A DNA stretch of 47,719 bases, taken from assembly GCA_903867305.1 (NCBI GenBank), contig CAIPQU010000063.1:1-47719 (forward strand), written 5' to 3'. The stretch's first letter is position 1. Each line of letters opens with the position of its first letter. The DNA comes from an uncultured beta proteobacterium (GTDB lineage: Bacteria; Pseudomonadota; Gammaproteobacteria; Burkholderiales; Burkholderiaceae). Below the pieces are notes generated by a model, which saw only the letters and a program-made list of their open reading frames with translations, was not told the DNA's origin and did no database searches. Positions 17,158 to 25,494 of this stretch are shown here, piece by piece. The position numbers were made by a program, and so were the translations under genes.

Positions 17158-18382
17158 TCAAACTATTATTCCGATTCAACCGATCAGTCAGGTCAAACTA
17201 TCGAATGGGATTGCGCTGCGCTCACTCCCCCCCCTATCCTTATATATACATTTTCCTTGGTGTGAAAAGAAATGTCCTTATTGCGACTTTAATTCGCATG
17301 CCATCAATCCGGATGGGCCCGTATTTGATGAAGAGCAATACCTGAACGCTTTGTGTAAAGACCTTGAAGAATCTCTGCCACTGGTATGGGGTCGAAGAAT
17401 ACATTCAATTTTTATTGGTGGTGGAACTCCAAGCCTACTTTCATCTGAAGGTTTAGATCGACTTTTGGCAGACGTCAGAGCCCGAATTGGCATGGATAGT
17501 GATATCGAAATCACCATGGAAGCTAACCCAGGATCCGTTGAGGCGAAAAAATTTGCGGCTTATGCCAAAAGTGGAGTCAATCGAATCTCTTTAGGCATAC
17601 AAAGTTTTAATGATCGACACTTAAAAGATCTTGGTAGAGTCCACTCAAGTTCAGAAGCTGTGGAGGCTATTCAAATAGCCAAACAATATTTTCAGCGCGT
17701 TAATCTAGATATTATGTATGGGTTACCCCATCAATCCTTAGCTGAAGCACAAGCAGATATAGATCAGGCATTGAGCTTTGATACAGATCATTTGTCTTTG
17801 TATCATCTAACCTTAGAACCAAATACGCTGTTTGCTAAGTTTCCACCACCCATCCCTGATGAAGATTTAGCCTTTGAAATCCAAGAACAACTTCTCAATA
17901 CCCTCCATCAAAAAGGCTATCAACGCTATGAGGTCTCTGCATTTGCAAAAGAAAAATCTCAATGCTTTCATAATCTAAATTATTGGACATTTGGTGACTA
18001 CTTAGGTATTGGTGCTGGTGCGCATGGAAAAATATCTTTCCCCGACCGTATCATAAGAACAATTAAAGAACGACACCCTGAAAAATATATGCAATCGGTT
18101 TTTACAACATTAAAGGGGGTCATTGAGACGCGCCATATTGCAAGAGATGAACTTGCATTTGAGTTTATGTTAGGTGCTCTTAGACTAAAAGATGGTGTAC
18201 CCATCAGTTATTTCGAGGACCGTACAGGGATGAAGCAACTCGAAATCCAAACTGAAATCAACGAAGCTATCGAAAAGGGCCTTTTAGAGTCTGACTTATT
18301 ACATTTCAAAGCCACACCTTTCGGTTTACAATTTTTAAATGACCTCCAAGAACTCTTTTTACCCATCGTGACTGAACTTTAA
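17150..18382 (+). CDS. hemW: radical SAM family heme chaperone HemW
   Basis: A 410-residue radical SAM protein. C38, C42 and C45 (FPWCEKKCPYCDF) bind the 4Fe-4S cluster, and the HemW-specific extra Cys is present in the F after this motif's typical context (CDFNSH). GGGTPSLL and the C-terminal HemN_C region follow (ELAFEFMLGALRLKDGV). HemW inserts heme into respiratory proteins and was long mis-annotated as an oxygen-independent coproporphyrinogen oxidase; true HemN is longer (about 455) with a different N-terminus. It overlaps rdgB by 8 bases and precedes panE by 1 base. Confidence 0.92.
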   Translation: MSNQTIIPIQPISQVKLSNGIALRSLPPLSLYIHFPWCEKKCPYCDFNSHAINPDGPVFDEEQYLNALCKDLEESLPLVWGRRIHSIFIGGGTPSLLSSEGLDRLLADVRARIGMDSDIEITMEANPGSVEAKKFAAYAKSGVNRISLGIQSFNDRHLKDLGRVHSSSEAVEAIQIAKQYFQRVNLDIMYGLPHQSLAEAQADIDQALSFDTDHLSLYHLTLEPNTLFAKFPPPIPDEDLAFEIQEQLLNTLHQKGYQRYEVSAFAKEKSQCFHNLNYWTFGDYLGIGAGAHGKISFPDRIIRTIKERHPEKYMQSVFTTLKGVIETRHIARDELAFEFMLGALRLKDGVPISYFEDRTGMKQLEIQTEINEAIEKGLLESDLLHFKATPFGLQFLNDLQELFLPIVTEL

Positions 18383-18383
18383 T

Positions 18384-19391
18384 ATGAATAGCTCATTACC
18401 GAAGATTGTCATTATTGGAGCTGGTGCTGTGGGTTGCTACTTTGGGGGCATGATGGCTAAAGGTGGCTATCCGGTAACTTTCATTGCCCGTGAAAATCAA
18501 CTCGACAAGTTTAAGGATGAGGGACTACAGTTAGTTTTGGCGGATAAACGAGAATCTTTGCATGTTGAAGCTACTTCTAACTACGAAACCTTAAAAGATT
18601 GCTCCTACGTTTTTATTGCCGTAAAAACTCAATCAACCCTGTTAACTGCTCAAGAAATCGCTCCTTATTTAAAATCAAATGCGGTAGTGATCAGCCTACA
18701 AAATGGTATTGAAAATATCAGCCTTCTGAAACAACATGTTACTCAAAAATGCTATGCTGGGATGGTTTATGCTGCCATGGCAATGACTGGGCTGAATGAA
18801 GTGACCCATTTTGGCGGTGGTAGTCTCGTCATTGGCAATACAGTTCCTGACCAAGATGATTCACGTTTAGAGTTTCTTGCTACGATGCTAAAAACGGCTA
18901 AAATACCTACAAAAGTATCTAGCTCAATGATGGTTGATTTATGGACTAAATTCATTGTGAACTGTTCATATAATGGCATTTCTGCCATCGGTCAAATTAA
19001 CTATGAGTCTCTCGTAAAAAGCCCTGGAATCCTTGAAGTCATTCATCAGATCAAACTAGAATGTATGGCAGTCGCCCAAGCTGAAGGAATGCAATTAGAT
19101 CTTGGCAAGATTGAAGAAATGATTGAAGGAATACCCATAAATTTACCCTTACAAAAATCGTCAACGGCTCAAGATATCGCTAAATTTAAACCAACCGAAA
19201 TTGATTATCTGAACGGGACAATTGTTACTAAAGGTCAAGAACATCAAATATCAACTCCGATGAATTCAATGATTTATACCTTGATCAAGATGCTTGAAAT
19301 CACCCAAGGTAATTTCAATCCATCATCACAGCCCGAAGTTGTTCATAATGAGTCCGACGAGAATACAACACTCCCTCTAGAGCAAAAATAA
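18384..19391 (+). CDS. panE: 2-dehydropantoate 2-reductase
   Basis: A 335-residue NADPH-dependent ketopantoate reductase of pantothenate/CoA biosynthesis. The Rossmann motif KIVIIGAGAVGCYFGGMMAKGG is at residues 7-28; VISLQNGIEN and WTKFIVNCSYNGISAI (with the catalytic Lys) are conserved. The C-terminal ApbA_C domain ends near residue 305, leaving a charged tail. Its last 77 bases overlap the 3' end of rarD on the opposite strand. It is last in the rph-rdgB-hemW string. Several PanE-like paralogues act on other 2-oxo acids, so the precise substrate is probable rather than certain. Confidence 0.85.
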   Translation: MNSSLPKIVIIGAGAVGCYFGGMMAKGGYPVTFIARENQLDKFKDEGLQLVLADKRESLHVEATSNYETLKDCSYVFIAVKTQSTLLTAQEIAPYLKSNAVVISLQNGIENISLLKQHVTQKCYAGMVYAAMAMTGLNEVTHFGGGSLVIGNTVPDQDDSRLEFLATMLKTAKIPTKVSSSMMVDLWTKFIVNCSYNGISAIGQINYESLVKSPGILEVIHQIKLECMAVAQAEGMQLDLGKIEEMIEGIPINLPLQKSSTAQDIAKFKPTEIDYLNGTIVTKGQEHQISTPMNSMIYTLIKMLEITQGNFNPSSQPEVVHNESDENTTLPLEQK

Positions 19392-20223
19392 CGAGCCCAA
19401 ACCAAACCGTTGAATACCCGATGAGTCGATGTGAATCAATGATCTCGTGAAAAAATACAATCCCACTCATAAATTGCAAAGTTGGTCCTAAGTACTGAAC
19501 AATTCCTAGTGTAGTCATCGAGATTCGCTGCACGCCATAGATAAAAAACAATAAGGGGATCGCGGTAATCGCGCCGATGCTCATGAGCTTTAAATTGATC
19601 AACAGCCCTTCAGTACCAAAAATCAATTGCTGATGAAGGTATAAATAAGCAACGATCACAATCATAAAGGGCAGTAAAAGTATCATCTCTAAAGTAAGTG
19701 CCTCTAGAGCATTGAGATCGCCCATTTTCCGAAAAAGTCCATATAGGCCAAAGGTTGTTCCCAAACTGATGGCTAGCCATGGGAATTTACCGTAAGCAAA
19801 TCCTAATAAACCAACGCCAATTGCTACGATCAGGATAGATATCATTTGTGGGATACGTAATTTTTCACGCAAAATAATAACGCCAAGCACCACACTCACT
19901 AAAGGATTAATAAAATACCCTAGACTTGCCTCAGTGATATCTCCTCGCAAAATACCCCAAACAAACAAATACCAGTTCGAAGCAACTAAACTACCCGAAA
20001 AGAAATATAAACCAATACGCTTGAAATTGAGGTTCTCAAATAAATGGCGCAACTTAGCCTGAAACAGCATCATGACAATCAGTAATGCTGCCGACCAGAT
20101 GATTCGATGGGCGAAGAACTCTAATAAAGAAACGTCGGTGAACTGTCTTGTATAAAGGGGCATAAAGCCCCAACAAACATAACTAATTACAACGCTCCAA
20201 AAACCAATCCTGGAGACGGACAT
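19315..20223 (-). CDS. rarD: EamA family transporter RarD
   Basis: A 302-residue inner-membrane protein with ten likely helices in two EamA repeats. SYVCWGFMPLYTRQ at the N-terminus, FFAHRIIWSAA and LGYFINPLVSVVLGVIILRE are characteristic of RarD, an EamA/DMT family member named from chloramphenicol-sensitive phenotypes. Start ATG 20223 is preferred; an in-frame TTG at 20235 also exists, and neither has a strong Shine-Dalgarno. The 77-base tail-to-tail overlap with panE is unusual. Transported substrate unknown. Confidence 0.87.
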   Translation of the reverse strand: MSVSRIGFWSVVISYVCWGFMPLYTRQFTDVSLLEFFAHRIIWSAALLIVMMLFQAKLRHLFENLNFKRIGLYFFSGSLVASNWYLFVWGILRGDITEASLGYFINPLVSVVLGVIILREKLRIPQMISILIVAIGVGLLGFAYGKFPWLAISLGTTFGLYGLFRKMGDLNALEALTLEMILLLPFMIVIVAYLYLHQQLIFGTEGLLINLKLMSIGAITAIPLLFFIYGVQRISMTTLGIVQYLGPTLQFMSGIVFFHEIIDSHRLIGYSTVWFGLVIFALEGVLYSRRTHYEQLRAVMMD

Positions 20224-20254
20224 AAAGAATCTCAATCATGAAAAATTCGGTTGA

Positions 20255-20275
20255 CGCTCAGTTCACTCCTGAGCG
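20255..20275 (-). terminator. possible weak terminator after 3-hydroxyacyl-CoA dehydrogenase gene
   Basis: A 7-base inverted repeat (CGCTCAG / CTGAGCG) with a 7-base loop sits 4 bases past the dehydrogenase stop on the minus strand. The T-run (ATTTTTC) comes only about 10 bases after the stem, so termination is uncertain; it could allow read-through into rarD. Confidence 0.4.
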
Positions 20276-20278
20276 GAA

Positions 20279-21127
20279 TTAATACTGATAAACGCCTTTA
20301 CCTGTCTTGCGTCCTAATTGCCCAGCAGCAACCATCTCTCTCAGTAATGGACATGGACGATATTTCGAATCACTAAAGTTATTAAAATACACTTCCATGA
20401 CAGCTAAACAAGTGTCCAGTCCGATTAAATCAGCGAGCGCTAAAGGCCCAATCGGTTGATTACATCCGAGCTTCATACCAGCATCAATATCTTCTGCAGT
20501 AGCCAAGCCCTCTGCTAAAACAAAAAATGCCTCATTGATCATAGGTACCAAGATACGATTAACCACAAACCCTGGAGAGTTCTTCACGGTAATAGGCTCT
20601 TTACCCAAGCGCTTCGACATCTCAAAGATCGCTTGATGCGTTGCATCACTCGTTTGTAGCCCACGAATAATCTCGACTAAGGCCATCATGGGTACAGGAT
20701 TAAAAAAGTGCATGCCAATCACACGCGATGGATTGGAGTCATTCGCAGCCAGTTGAGTCACCGACAAGGAAGATGTATTCGTAGCAATAATCGTACTTGA
20801 ATCAATTGTTTCATCGAGCTTTTTCAGAATTTTCTCTTTGATCGGTTGATTCTCCGTCGCCGCTTCAATCACTAAATGTAAACCTTTTAAGTCAGCGTAA
20901 TCGATCGAGGGCTTGATTTTTGAAAGCGTTACAGCCTTTTGCTCTGGAGTTAATTTTTCTTTCTTCACCAAGCGCTCAAGACTTGAGCTAATTGACTGCA
21001 TACCTTTATCGATAGCAGCTTGATTGATATCAATCATCACAACATCCAAACCAGCGGCAGCGCATGTCTGCGCGATCCCGCTTCCCATAATTCCAGCACC
21101 AATCACTCCAACAGACTGAATTTCCAT
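20279..21127 (-). CDS. 3-hydroxybutyryl-CoA dehydrogenase
   Basis: A 282-residue NAD(P)-dependent 3-hydroxyacyl-CoA dehydrogenase of the short stand-alone type (Hbd/PaaH). The Rossmann motif VGVIGAGIMGSGIAQ is at residues 5-19, and IGMHFFNPVPMMALVEII carries the active-site His. It oxidises (S)-3-hydroxyacyl-CoA to 3-oxoacyl-CoA, or the reverse, in butyrate or phenylacetate-type metabolism. Start 21127 is chosen because TAGGGAAAATC lies just before it and MEIQSVGVIG is the family start; an in-frame ATG at 21175 overlaps the upstream esterase stop (ATGA) and would add 16 residues. C-terminal GRKTGKGVYQY is complete. Confidence 0.88.
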   Translation of the reverse strand: MEIQSVGVIGAGIMGSGIAQTCAAAGLDVVMIDINQAAIDKGMQSISSSLERLVKKEKLTPEQKAVTLSKIKPSIDYADLKGLHLVIEAATENQPIKEKILKKLDETIDSSTIIATNTSSLSVTQLAANDSNPSRVIGMHFFNPVPMMALVEIIRGLQTSDATHQAIFEMSKRLGKEPITVKNSPGFVVNRILVPMINEAFFVLAEGLATAEDIDAGMKLGCNQPIGPLALADLIGLDTCLAVMEVYFNNFSDSKYRPCPLLREMVAAGQLGRKTGKGVYQY

Positions 21128-21171
21128 GATTTTCCCTATTCCATCATTCAAATTTAAAACTGAATCAACGC

Positions 21172-22068
21172 TCATCCAAGATTTTTTGCTAAAAACTGAC
21201 CCATTTTTTGCAAAGAGTCAGTTGCCTCAGGCATTAACCCAACAAAATGTTGCCATACATGCCACATTGCTGGATACACTTCGAGTTGTGATTCAACCCC
21301 AGCTTGGGTTGCTAAATGATGAATCATTTTTGCATCATCTAATAATGCTTCAAGCTCTCCTGCATGTGTCAGGATTGGTGGTAATTGTTGAAAGTTCCCA
21401 TACTGTGGCGAAACCAGAGGATCTAATAAGGAATGCTTACCTGCATAGGCTGCAGCTGAAGCATGTAACCGATCACTATTAGGGAAATAAGGATCAACTT
21501 TGGCGTTTGTCTGATGGGTTGGATTCGACATCGTTAAATCAGACCAAGGACAAATCAACCCTATAGCATTTGGTAACTCAAATCCTTCTTGCTTTAAATA
21601 AAAAGTAGCCGTGAGCGCTAAATTAGCTCCCGCAGAATCTCCAGATAATGCAATTTTTTGACCAGGATGTTGTTTCTTCAAAAAATGAAATGTATTGACA
21701 ACATCCATCATTGCATCAGGGAATTGATTTTCTGGAGATAAACTGTAATTAAGCAATATGACTCTTGCACCTGAATACTGCGCCAAATGAGAACCAATCG
21801 CCCGATGAGTTAGTGCATTTCCAACAGCAAAAGCCCCACCATGCAAATGAATAATGATTCCATCAGAACTCTGTTGGTGCGGTATTAACCAGTCACCACT
21901 TACCAGTCCAAAATGGGCGGTATCCACCTCAACACTTTTGGAAAAATTGCCACGCCGAATAGAAATTTCTTCATAAGAACTTCTTCGATCTTGAAGACTC
22001 ATGCCGTTCCACGCCAACAATTGTTGTTTGATGGACTCGTAATAATAAAGGGATAGTGTACTTTGCAT
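21172..22068 (-). CDS. alpha/beta hydrolase, hormone-sensitive-lipase type esterase
   Basis: A 298-residue carboxylesterase. HGGAFAVG (H75-G77 region) gives the oxyanion hole of the HSL family, GDSAGAN holds the nucleophile S145, AGELEALLDDA holds the acid and PAMWHVWQHF the His. It should hydrolyse short-chain acyl esters in the cytoplasm. It starts 15 bases after the MalY-like gene stop on the same strand and ends overlapping the alternative start of the dehydrogenase, so the genes may be co-transcribed. Natural substrate unknown. Confidence 0.87.
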   Translation of the reverse strand: MQSTLSLYYYESIKQQLLAWNGMSLQDRRSSYEEISIRRGNFSKSVEVDTAHFGLVSGDWLIPHQQSSDGIIIHLHGGAFAVGNALTHRAIGSHLAQYSGARVILLNYSLSPENQFPDAMMDVVNTFHFLKKQHPGQKIALSGDSAGANLALTATFYLKQEGFELPNAIGLICPWSDLTMSNPTHQTNAKVDPYFPNSDRLHASAAAYAGKHSLLDPLVSPQYGNFQQLPPILTHAGELEALLDDAKMIHHLATQAGVESQLEVYPAMWHVWQHFVGLMPEATDSLQKMGQFLAKNLG

Positions 22069-22083
22069 AATTGTTATCTTAAC

Positions 22084-23223
22084 TTATTGTCGACAAGCTT
22101 TCTCGATTCTATCAAGAGCTTGATCCAGGATTTTTGATGAAGTTCCAAAATTTAAGCGCACAAATTGCTGATCACCAAATTGTGCGCCAGGAGATAATGC
22201 AACGCCAGCCTTCAAAAATTCTTCATAAGGATCTGGCCACCCCATTGCTGAGCAATCAATCCATGCTAAGTATGTGGCTTGCAGATGCGCCATTGATAGG
22301 CCTGGGATAGCATTGATCCGCTGGTAAACCTGATCTCGATTCTGACGTAAATATTGAATCAGTGCTGAATGCCATTCTTGACCATGCTCCATCGCCGCTT
22401 GCGTCACGTCATAGGCAAATAAATTCGGGTTCGGAATCAGTGTGTGAACATCTTTCATGATCTTTTTTTGAATCTCTGGATGAGGACAAATGAGCCATGA
22501 CATCCCCATACCAGGAAAGTTATAGGCTTTATTGAGCGACATCAAAGAAAAACTAAACTGTTCAACCCCTTGTCCAATACTGCCTATTGGATGATGCACA
22601 ATTCCTTCATCTAAGATCAGATCTGCATGAATTTCATCTGAACAAATCAAGAGCTGGTGCTTTTTCGCAAACTGGGCAATAGTTTCTAGTTCAGGCTTTG
22701 TAAACACACATCCACCAGGGTTGTGTGGATTACAAAGCATGATTAATTTTGTCTGTGGCCGAACTAAACTTTCTAGTTGAGATATGTCAAATGTATATCG
22801 ACCATTCCGTAAATGCATGTCATATGCTGAGAAGTCACGCTGAGCACCAAGAGCCGCATCCTTAAAATGATGATAAGCAGGATGAGGGATTAAAAGATGA
22901 TCGCCCACATCCGTCAACATCCTAACGGATAAATGCAAGCCCGTGACTACACTAGGTAAAAAAGAAATCCACTCTGGTTGAATTTTCCAGTGATACATTC
23001 TTTGTACATAATCAACGATGACTTCCTTGAGCTTTGGACTTGCATAGGTATAACCAAAAATACCATGCTCCACCCTATTTTTAAGCGCTTGAATCACTGC
23101 CTCAGGTGGTTGAAAGTCCATATCCGCAACCCATAAGGGAATGACTCCAGGCCCATACTTATCCCAACGAATGGAATTAGTGAGGGAGCGATCGATTACA
23201 TGATCAAACTGGAATATCGACAT
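22084..23223 (-). CDS. MalY/PatB family PLP-dependent C-S lyase (aminotransferase fold)
   Basis: A 379-residue fold-type I PLP enzyme. The N-terminal DRSLTNSIRWDKYGPGVIPLWVADMDF region is characteristic of MalY/PatB proteins, which act as cystathionine beta-lyases cleaving C-S bonds to pyruvate, ammonia and a thiol. The Schiff-base lysine is K232 in SLNKAYNFPG; NPHNPGG and SDEIHADL are cofactor-binding blocks. The GGGA of its Shine-Dalgarno lies in the 3' arm of a perfect palindrome. Alternative: an aminotransferase of unknown specificity, though the WVADMDF start favours the lyase. Confidence 0.87.
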   Translation of the reverse strand: MSIFQFDHVIDRSLTNSIRWDKYGPGVIPLWVADMDFQPPEAVIQALKNRVEHGIFGYTYASPKLKEVIVDYVQRMYHWKIQPEWISFLPSVVTGLHLSVRMLTDVGDHLLIPHPAYHHFKDAALGAQRDFSAYDMHLRNGRYTFDISQLESLVRPQTKLIMLCNPHNPGGCVFTKPELETIAQFAKKHQLLICSDEIHADLILDEGIVHHPIGSIGQGVEQFSFSLMSLNKAYNFPGMGMSWLICPHPEIQKKIMKDVHTLIPNPNLFAYDVTQAAMEHGQEWHSALIQYLRQNRDQVYQRINAIPGLSMAHLQATYLAWIDCSAMGWPDPYEEFLKAGVALSPGAQFGDQQFVRLNFGTSSKILDQALDRIEKACRQ

Positions 23224-23231
23224 AAAAGAAT

Positions 23232-23259
23232 TCCCTACAAATTCATGAATTTGTAGGGA
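23232..23259 (-). promoter_or_regulatory. perfect 28-base palindrome covering the malY-like gene's ribosome binding site
   Basis: TCCCTACAAATTCA followed by its exact reverse complement. In RNA from the minus strand it forms a stem of about 12 pairs with a 4-base loop, starting 5 bases after the GST stop. Its 3' end, UAGGGA, is the Shine-Dalgarno 8 bases before the MalY-like ATG. It could be an intergenic terminator (only a short T-run, TTCTTTT, follows), an RBS-sequestering hairpin, or a binding site for a dimeric regulator. Confidence 0.6.
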
Positions 23260-23264
23260 CTAAG

Positions 23265-23996
23265 TTATTTCTTATCTTTAGCTTTAATGCCAAATAAAAT
23301 TTCTTTAGCTTTGTCGTCGTGGGATGGCTGACGCAGTGCCGTTAATACTTCGACGCCACGCTTCACTGCTGGGCGCTGATCAATCGCATTGAACCAAGCT
23401 TGAACATGGGGATAATCAGACATTTCAACTCCCTGATTTTTCCAGTTACGCAACCATGGATAAATTGCAATATCAGCAATGGAGTAAGTTTTACCAGCAA
23501 TATATTTATTTTTGGCTAATTGACGATCCATCACACCATATAAACGATTTGCTTCTTTGGTATAACGATTAATGGCGTACTCGACCTTCTCCGGTGCATA
23601 AATTCGGAAGTGATGAGTCTGACCTAACATGGGACCAACTCCCCCCATCTGAAACATCAACCATTCCATGACCTTAAATTTATCAGAAGTACTCTTTGGT
23701 AAAAATTTACCTGTCTTAGATGCTAAATAAAGTAGAATCGCGCCTGATTCAAAAACACTGATCGGTTTACCATCTGGACCATTCATATCGACTAAAGCAG
23801 GAATCCGGTTATTTGGACTGATACTTAAAAATTCGGGTTTAAATTGATCACCCTTACCAATATCTACCGGATTAGCTTCCCAGTCCTTACCCAGTCGATA
23901 CCCACACTCTTCCAACATAATATGAACTTTATGACCGTTCGGTGTAGCCCAAGAATACACTTGGATAGCTGGGGATGATGTTTTTTTTGCCGTCAT
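23265..23996 (-). CDS. glutathione S-transferase family protein (YfcG/YghU-like)
   Basis: A 243-residue GST. The N-terminal thioredoxin-like domain has VYSWATPNGHKVHIMLEECGY, whose TPN motif is typical of nu-class GSTs (YfcG/YghU) with glutathione-disulfide oxidoreductase activity; NNRIPALVD and FESGAILLYLA complete the glutathione site. The helical C-terminal domain follows (YSIADIAIYPWLRNW). Start 23996 is chosen because GGAGAGC lies directly upstream, although an in-frame ATG at 24008 exists. A second GST gene lies 37 bases upstream. Physiological substrate unknown. Confidence 0.88.
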   Translation of the reverse strand: MTAKKTSSPAIQVYSWATPNGHKVHIMLEECGYRLGKDWEANPVDIGKGDQFKPEFLSISPNNRIPALVDMNGPDGKPISVFESGAILLYLASKTGKFLPKSTSDKFKVMEWLMFQMGGVGPMLGQTHHFRIYAPEKVEYAINRYTKEANRLYGVMDRQLAKNKYIAGKTYSIADIAIYPWLRNWKNQGVEMSDYPHVQAWFNAIDQRPAVKRGVEVLTALRQPSHDDKAKEILFGIKAKDKK

Positions 23997-24033
23997 GACG
24001 CTCTCCATATCTTCAATTTGTTTAAGGATAATA

Positions 24034-24720
24034 CTATAGTCCTATACGAGCATTTCCTGGGAACAGGTTACGTAAAGCATCAGCATCAACGACTGTCTTA
24101 AACTCATATTCAGACTTCAATGACTCTGCTTTTTTAGCAGCGGGACGGGCATTAATAACATCGATCCAACGTTTGATATTCGGTAACTTGGTCCAAGCAT
24201 CATCTCCTAATATAAAAGGAATCATCCGTGCCCAACCCCAAACCGACATATCAACAATGCTGTATTTACCAGCAACCATCCACTTGCGATCTTTTAAATG
24301 CTCTTCAATAATGTTCCAATGACGCCAGGCCTCAAAATCATAGCGATTTACTGCATACTCTTTTGGCTCTGGAGCAAAACGCTTAAAGTGCACAGCTTGA
24401 CCACAATAAGGCCCAATACCCGAAGCAACAAACATTAACCAAGATGAAATCTCTGCCTTATCTTTATCGGTCTTGGCGGGAAGAAAAGCGGCATGCTTAG
24501 CTGCCAAATATAACAAGATAGCATTACTATCAAAAACCGGGATATTACCATCCAGAATTGCTGGAGTTTTAGCATTAGGATTAATTTTGACGAAATCAGG
24601 CTCGTGTTGCTGCCCCTTTCGCGTGTCAACCGGTACTAATTCATAAGGTATTTTTGCTTCCTCTAAAAATAATGCTACTTTTAAAGGGTTTGGTGAGGGG
24701 TGGAAAAAAAACTTAATCAT
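24034..24720 (-). CDS. glutathione S-transferase family protein
   Basis: A 228-residue GST with the N-terminal domain FFHPSPNPLKVALFLEEAKIPYE, then NPNAKTPAILDG and VFDSNAILLYLA for glutathione binding. The C-terminal helical domain has KYSIVDMSVWGWARM. It belongs to the same broad group as its neighbour (SPN in place of TPN) and the two may be old duplicates. Tandem GST genes occur near aromatic degradation clusters, where some cleave ethers or dehalogenate, but nothing in the sequence fixes such a role here. Confidence 0.87.
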   Translation of the reverse strand: MIKFFFHPSPNPLKVALFLEEAKIPYELVPVDTRKGQQHEPDFVKINPNAKTPAILDGNIPVFDSNAILLYLAAKHAAFLPAKTDKDKAEISSWLMFVASGIGPYCGQAVHFKRFAPEPKEYAVNRYDFEAWRHWNIIEEHLKDRKWMVAGKYSIVDMSVWGWARMIPFILGDDAWTKLPNIKRWIDVINARPAAKKAESLKSEYEFKTVVDADALRNLFPGNARIGL

Positions 24721-24736
24721 CTTGGGCTCCTAGTTG

Positions 24737-25426
24737 TTATGATTCAATATGGTAAATCAGCTCAGTAAGGCTCGAACCTTGAAAGCTTGGGGGCAAACCA
24801 ATCGTCTCAAAAGGTAAGTGAAAACGATTCACCCAATACGTTGACAACCCAAACCATCCTGCACCAACAATATCCCAAGCATTACATGATACAAACAATA
24901 TATCTTCTTTTTGACAAGAAAATTTATTTAATAATAATTGATATGCCTGAGGCATCACTTTAAAGTGCTTCACATCATCGACAGAAACCAATTGATGGAA
25001 TAATTCGCTAAGACCATTTTGATCAACGACCTCTTGCAACATTTTTTGACTCCCATTAGAGAGGATCGCTGTTTGTATCCCTTTACTTTTTAATAAGCTT
25101 AAGGTTTGCACCACATCTGGGAACTTTTCTAACTTAGCATATTGATCCATTAGGGCGTTCTCAGAAGATGTATTTAAAGACAAACCCAAGCGAGTACAAC
25201 TGTAACGTAAGGACTTGATCGTAAGATCCCAAAAGGATGTGTAATAACGACTGCCCTGCTCCTGAGGATCAGCCATACTGACTAAACGAGTATATTCAAT
25301 TTGGCGATCTCGCCACATCAAGGATAGCGCTTGTCCTTGCCCCGGAAAAAGCTCATCAGCAAGTTTTGCGATTGAGTAAACATCGAAGATGGTTCCATAT
25401 GCGTCAAATGCAACAAGCTTTAACAT
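24737..25426 (-). CDS. HAD superfamily, haloacid dehalogenase type II
   Basis: A 229-residue HAD hydrolase of the L-2-haloacid dehalogenase group. VAFDAYGTIFDV holds nucleophile D8; WRDRQIEYTRL carries the Arg that binds the carboxylate/halide; LSNGS and HFKVMPQAY are motifs II and III; VSCNAWDIVGA is motif IV, where most relatives have SSN in place of SCN. It should hydrolyse (S)-2-haloacids to (R)-2-hydroxyacids; the natural substrate may differ. Start 25426 is chosen because the frame further upstream runs into a terminator stem and MLKLVAFDAYGT is the family start. Two GST genes follow 16 bases downstream. Confidence 0.87.
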   Translation of the reverse strand: MLKLVAFDAYGTIFDVYSIAKLADELFPGQGQALSLMWRDRQIEYTRLVSMADPQEQGSRYYTSFWDLTIKSLRYSCTRLGLSLNTSSENALMDQYAKLEKFPDVVQTLSLLKSKGIQTAILSNGSQKMLQEVVDQNGLSELFHQLVSVDDVKHFKVMPQAYQLLLNKFSCQKEDILFVSCNAWDIVGAGWFGLSTYWVNRFHLPFETIGLPPSFQGSSLTELIYHIES

Positions 25427-25449
25427 AAAAAAGTCCCTTATCCATGAAA

Positions 25450-25475
25450 AAAGCCTCATCTGATGATGAGGCTTT
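25450..25475 (-). terminator. Rho-independent terminator after the first FAH gene
   Basis: A 10-base inverted repeat (AAAGCCTCAT / ATGAGGCTTT) with a 6-base loop, followed on the minus strand by a T-run (TTTT after the stem's own TTT). It sits 20 bases past the stop of the gene at 25495-26364 and marks the end of the catabolic gene string. Confidence 0.85.
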
Positions 25476-25494
25476 GAAAACCTAGAGGAGCAAT

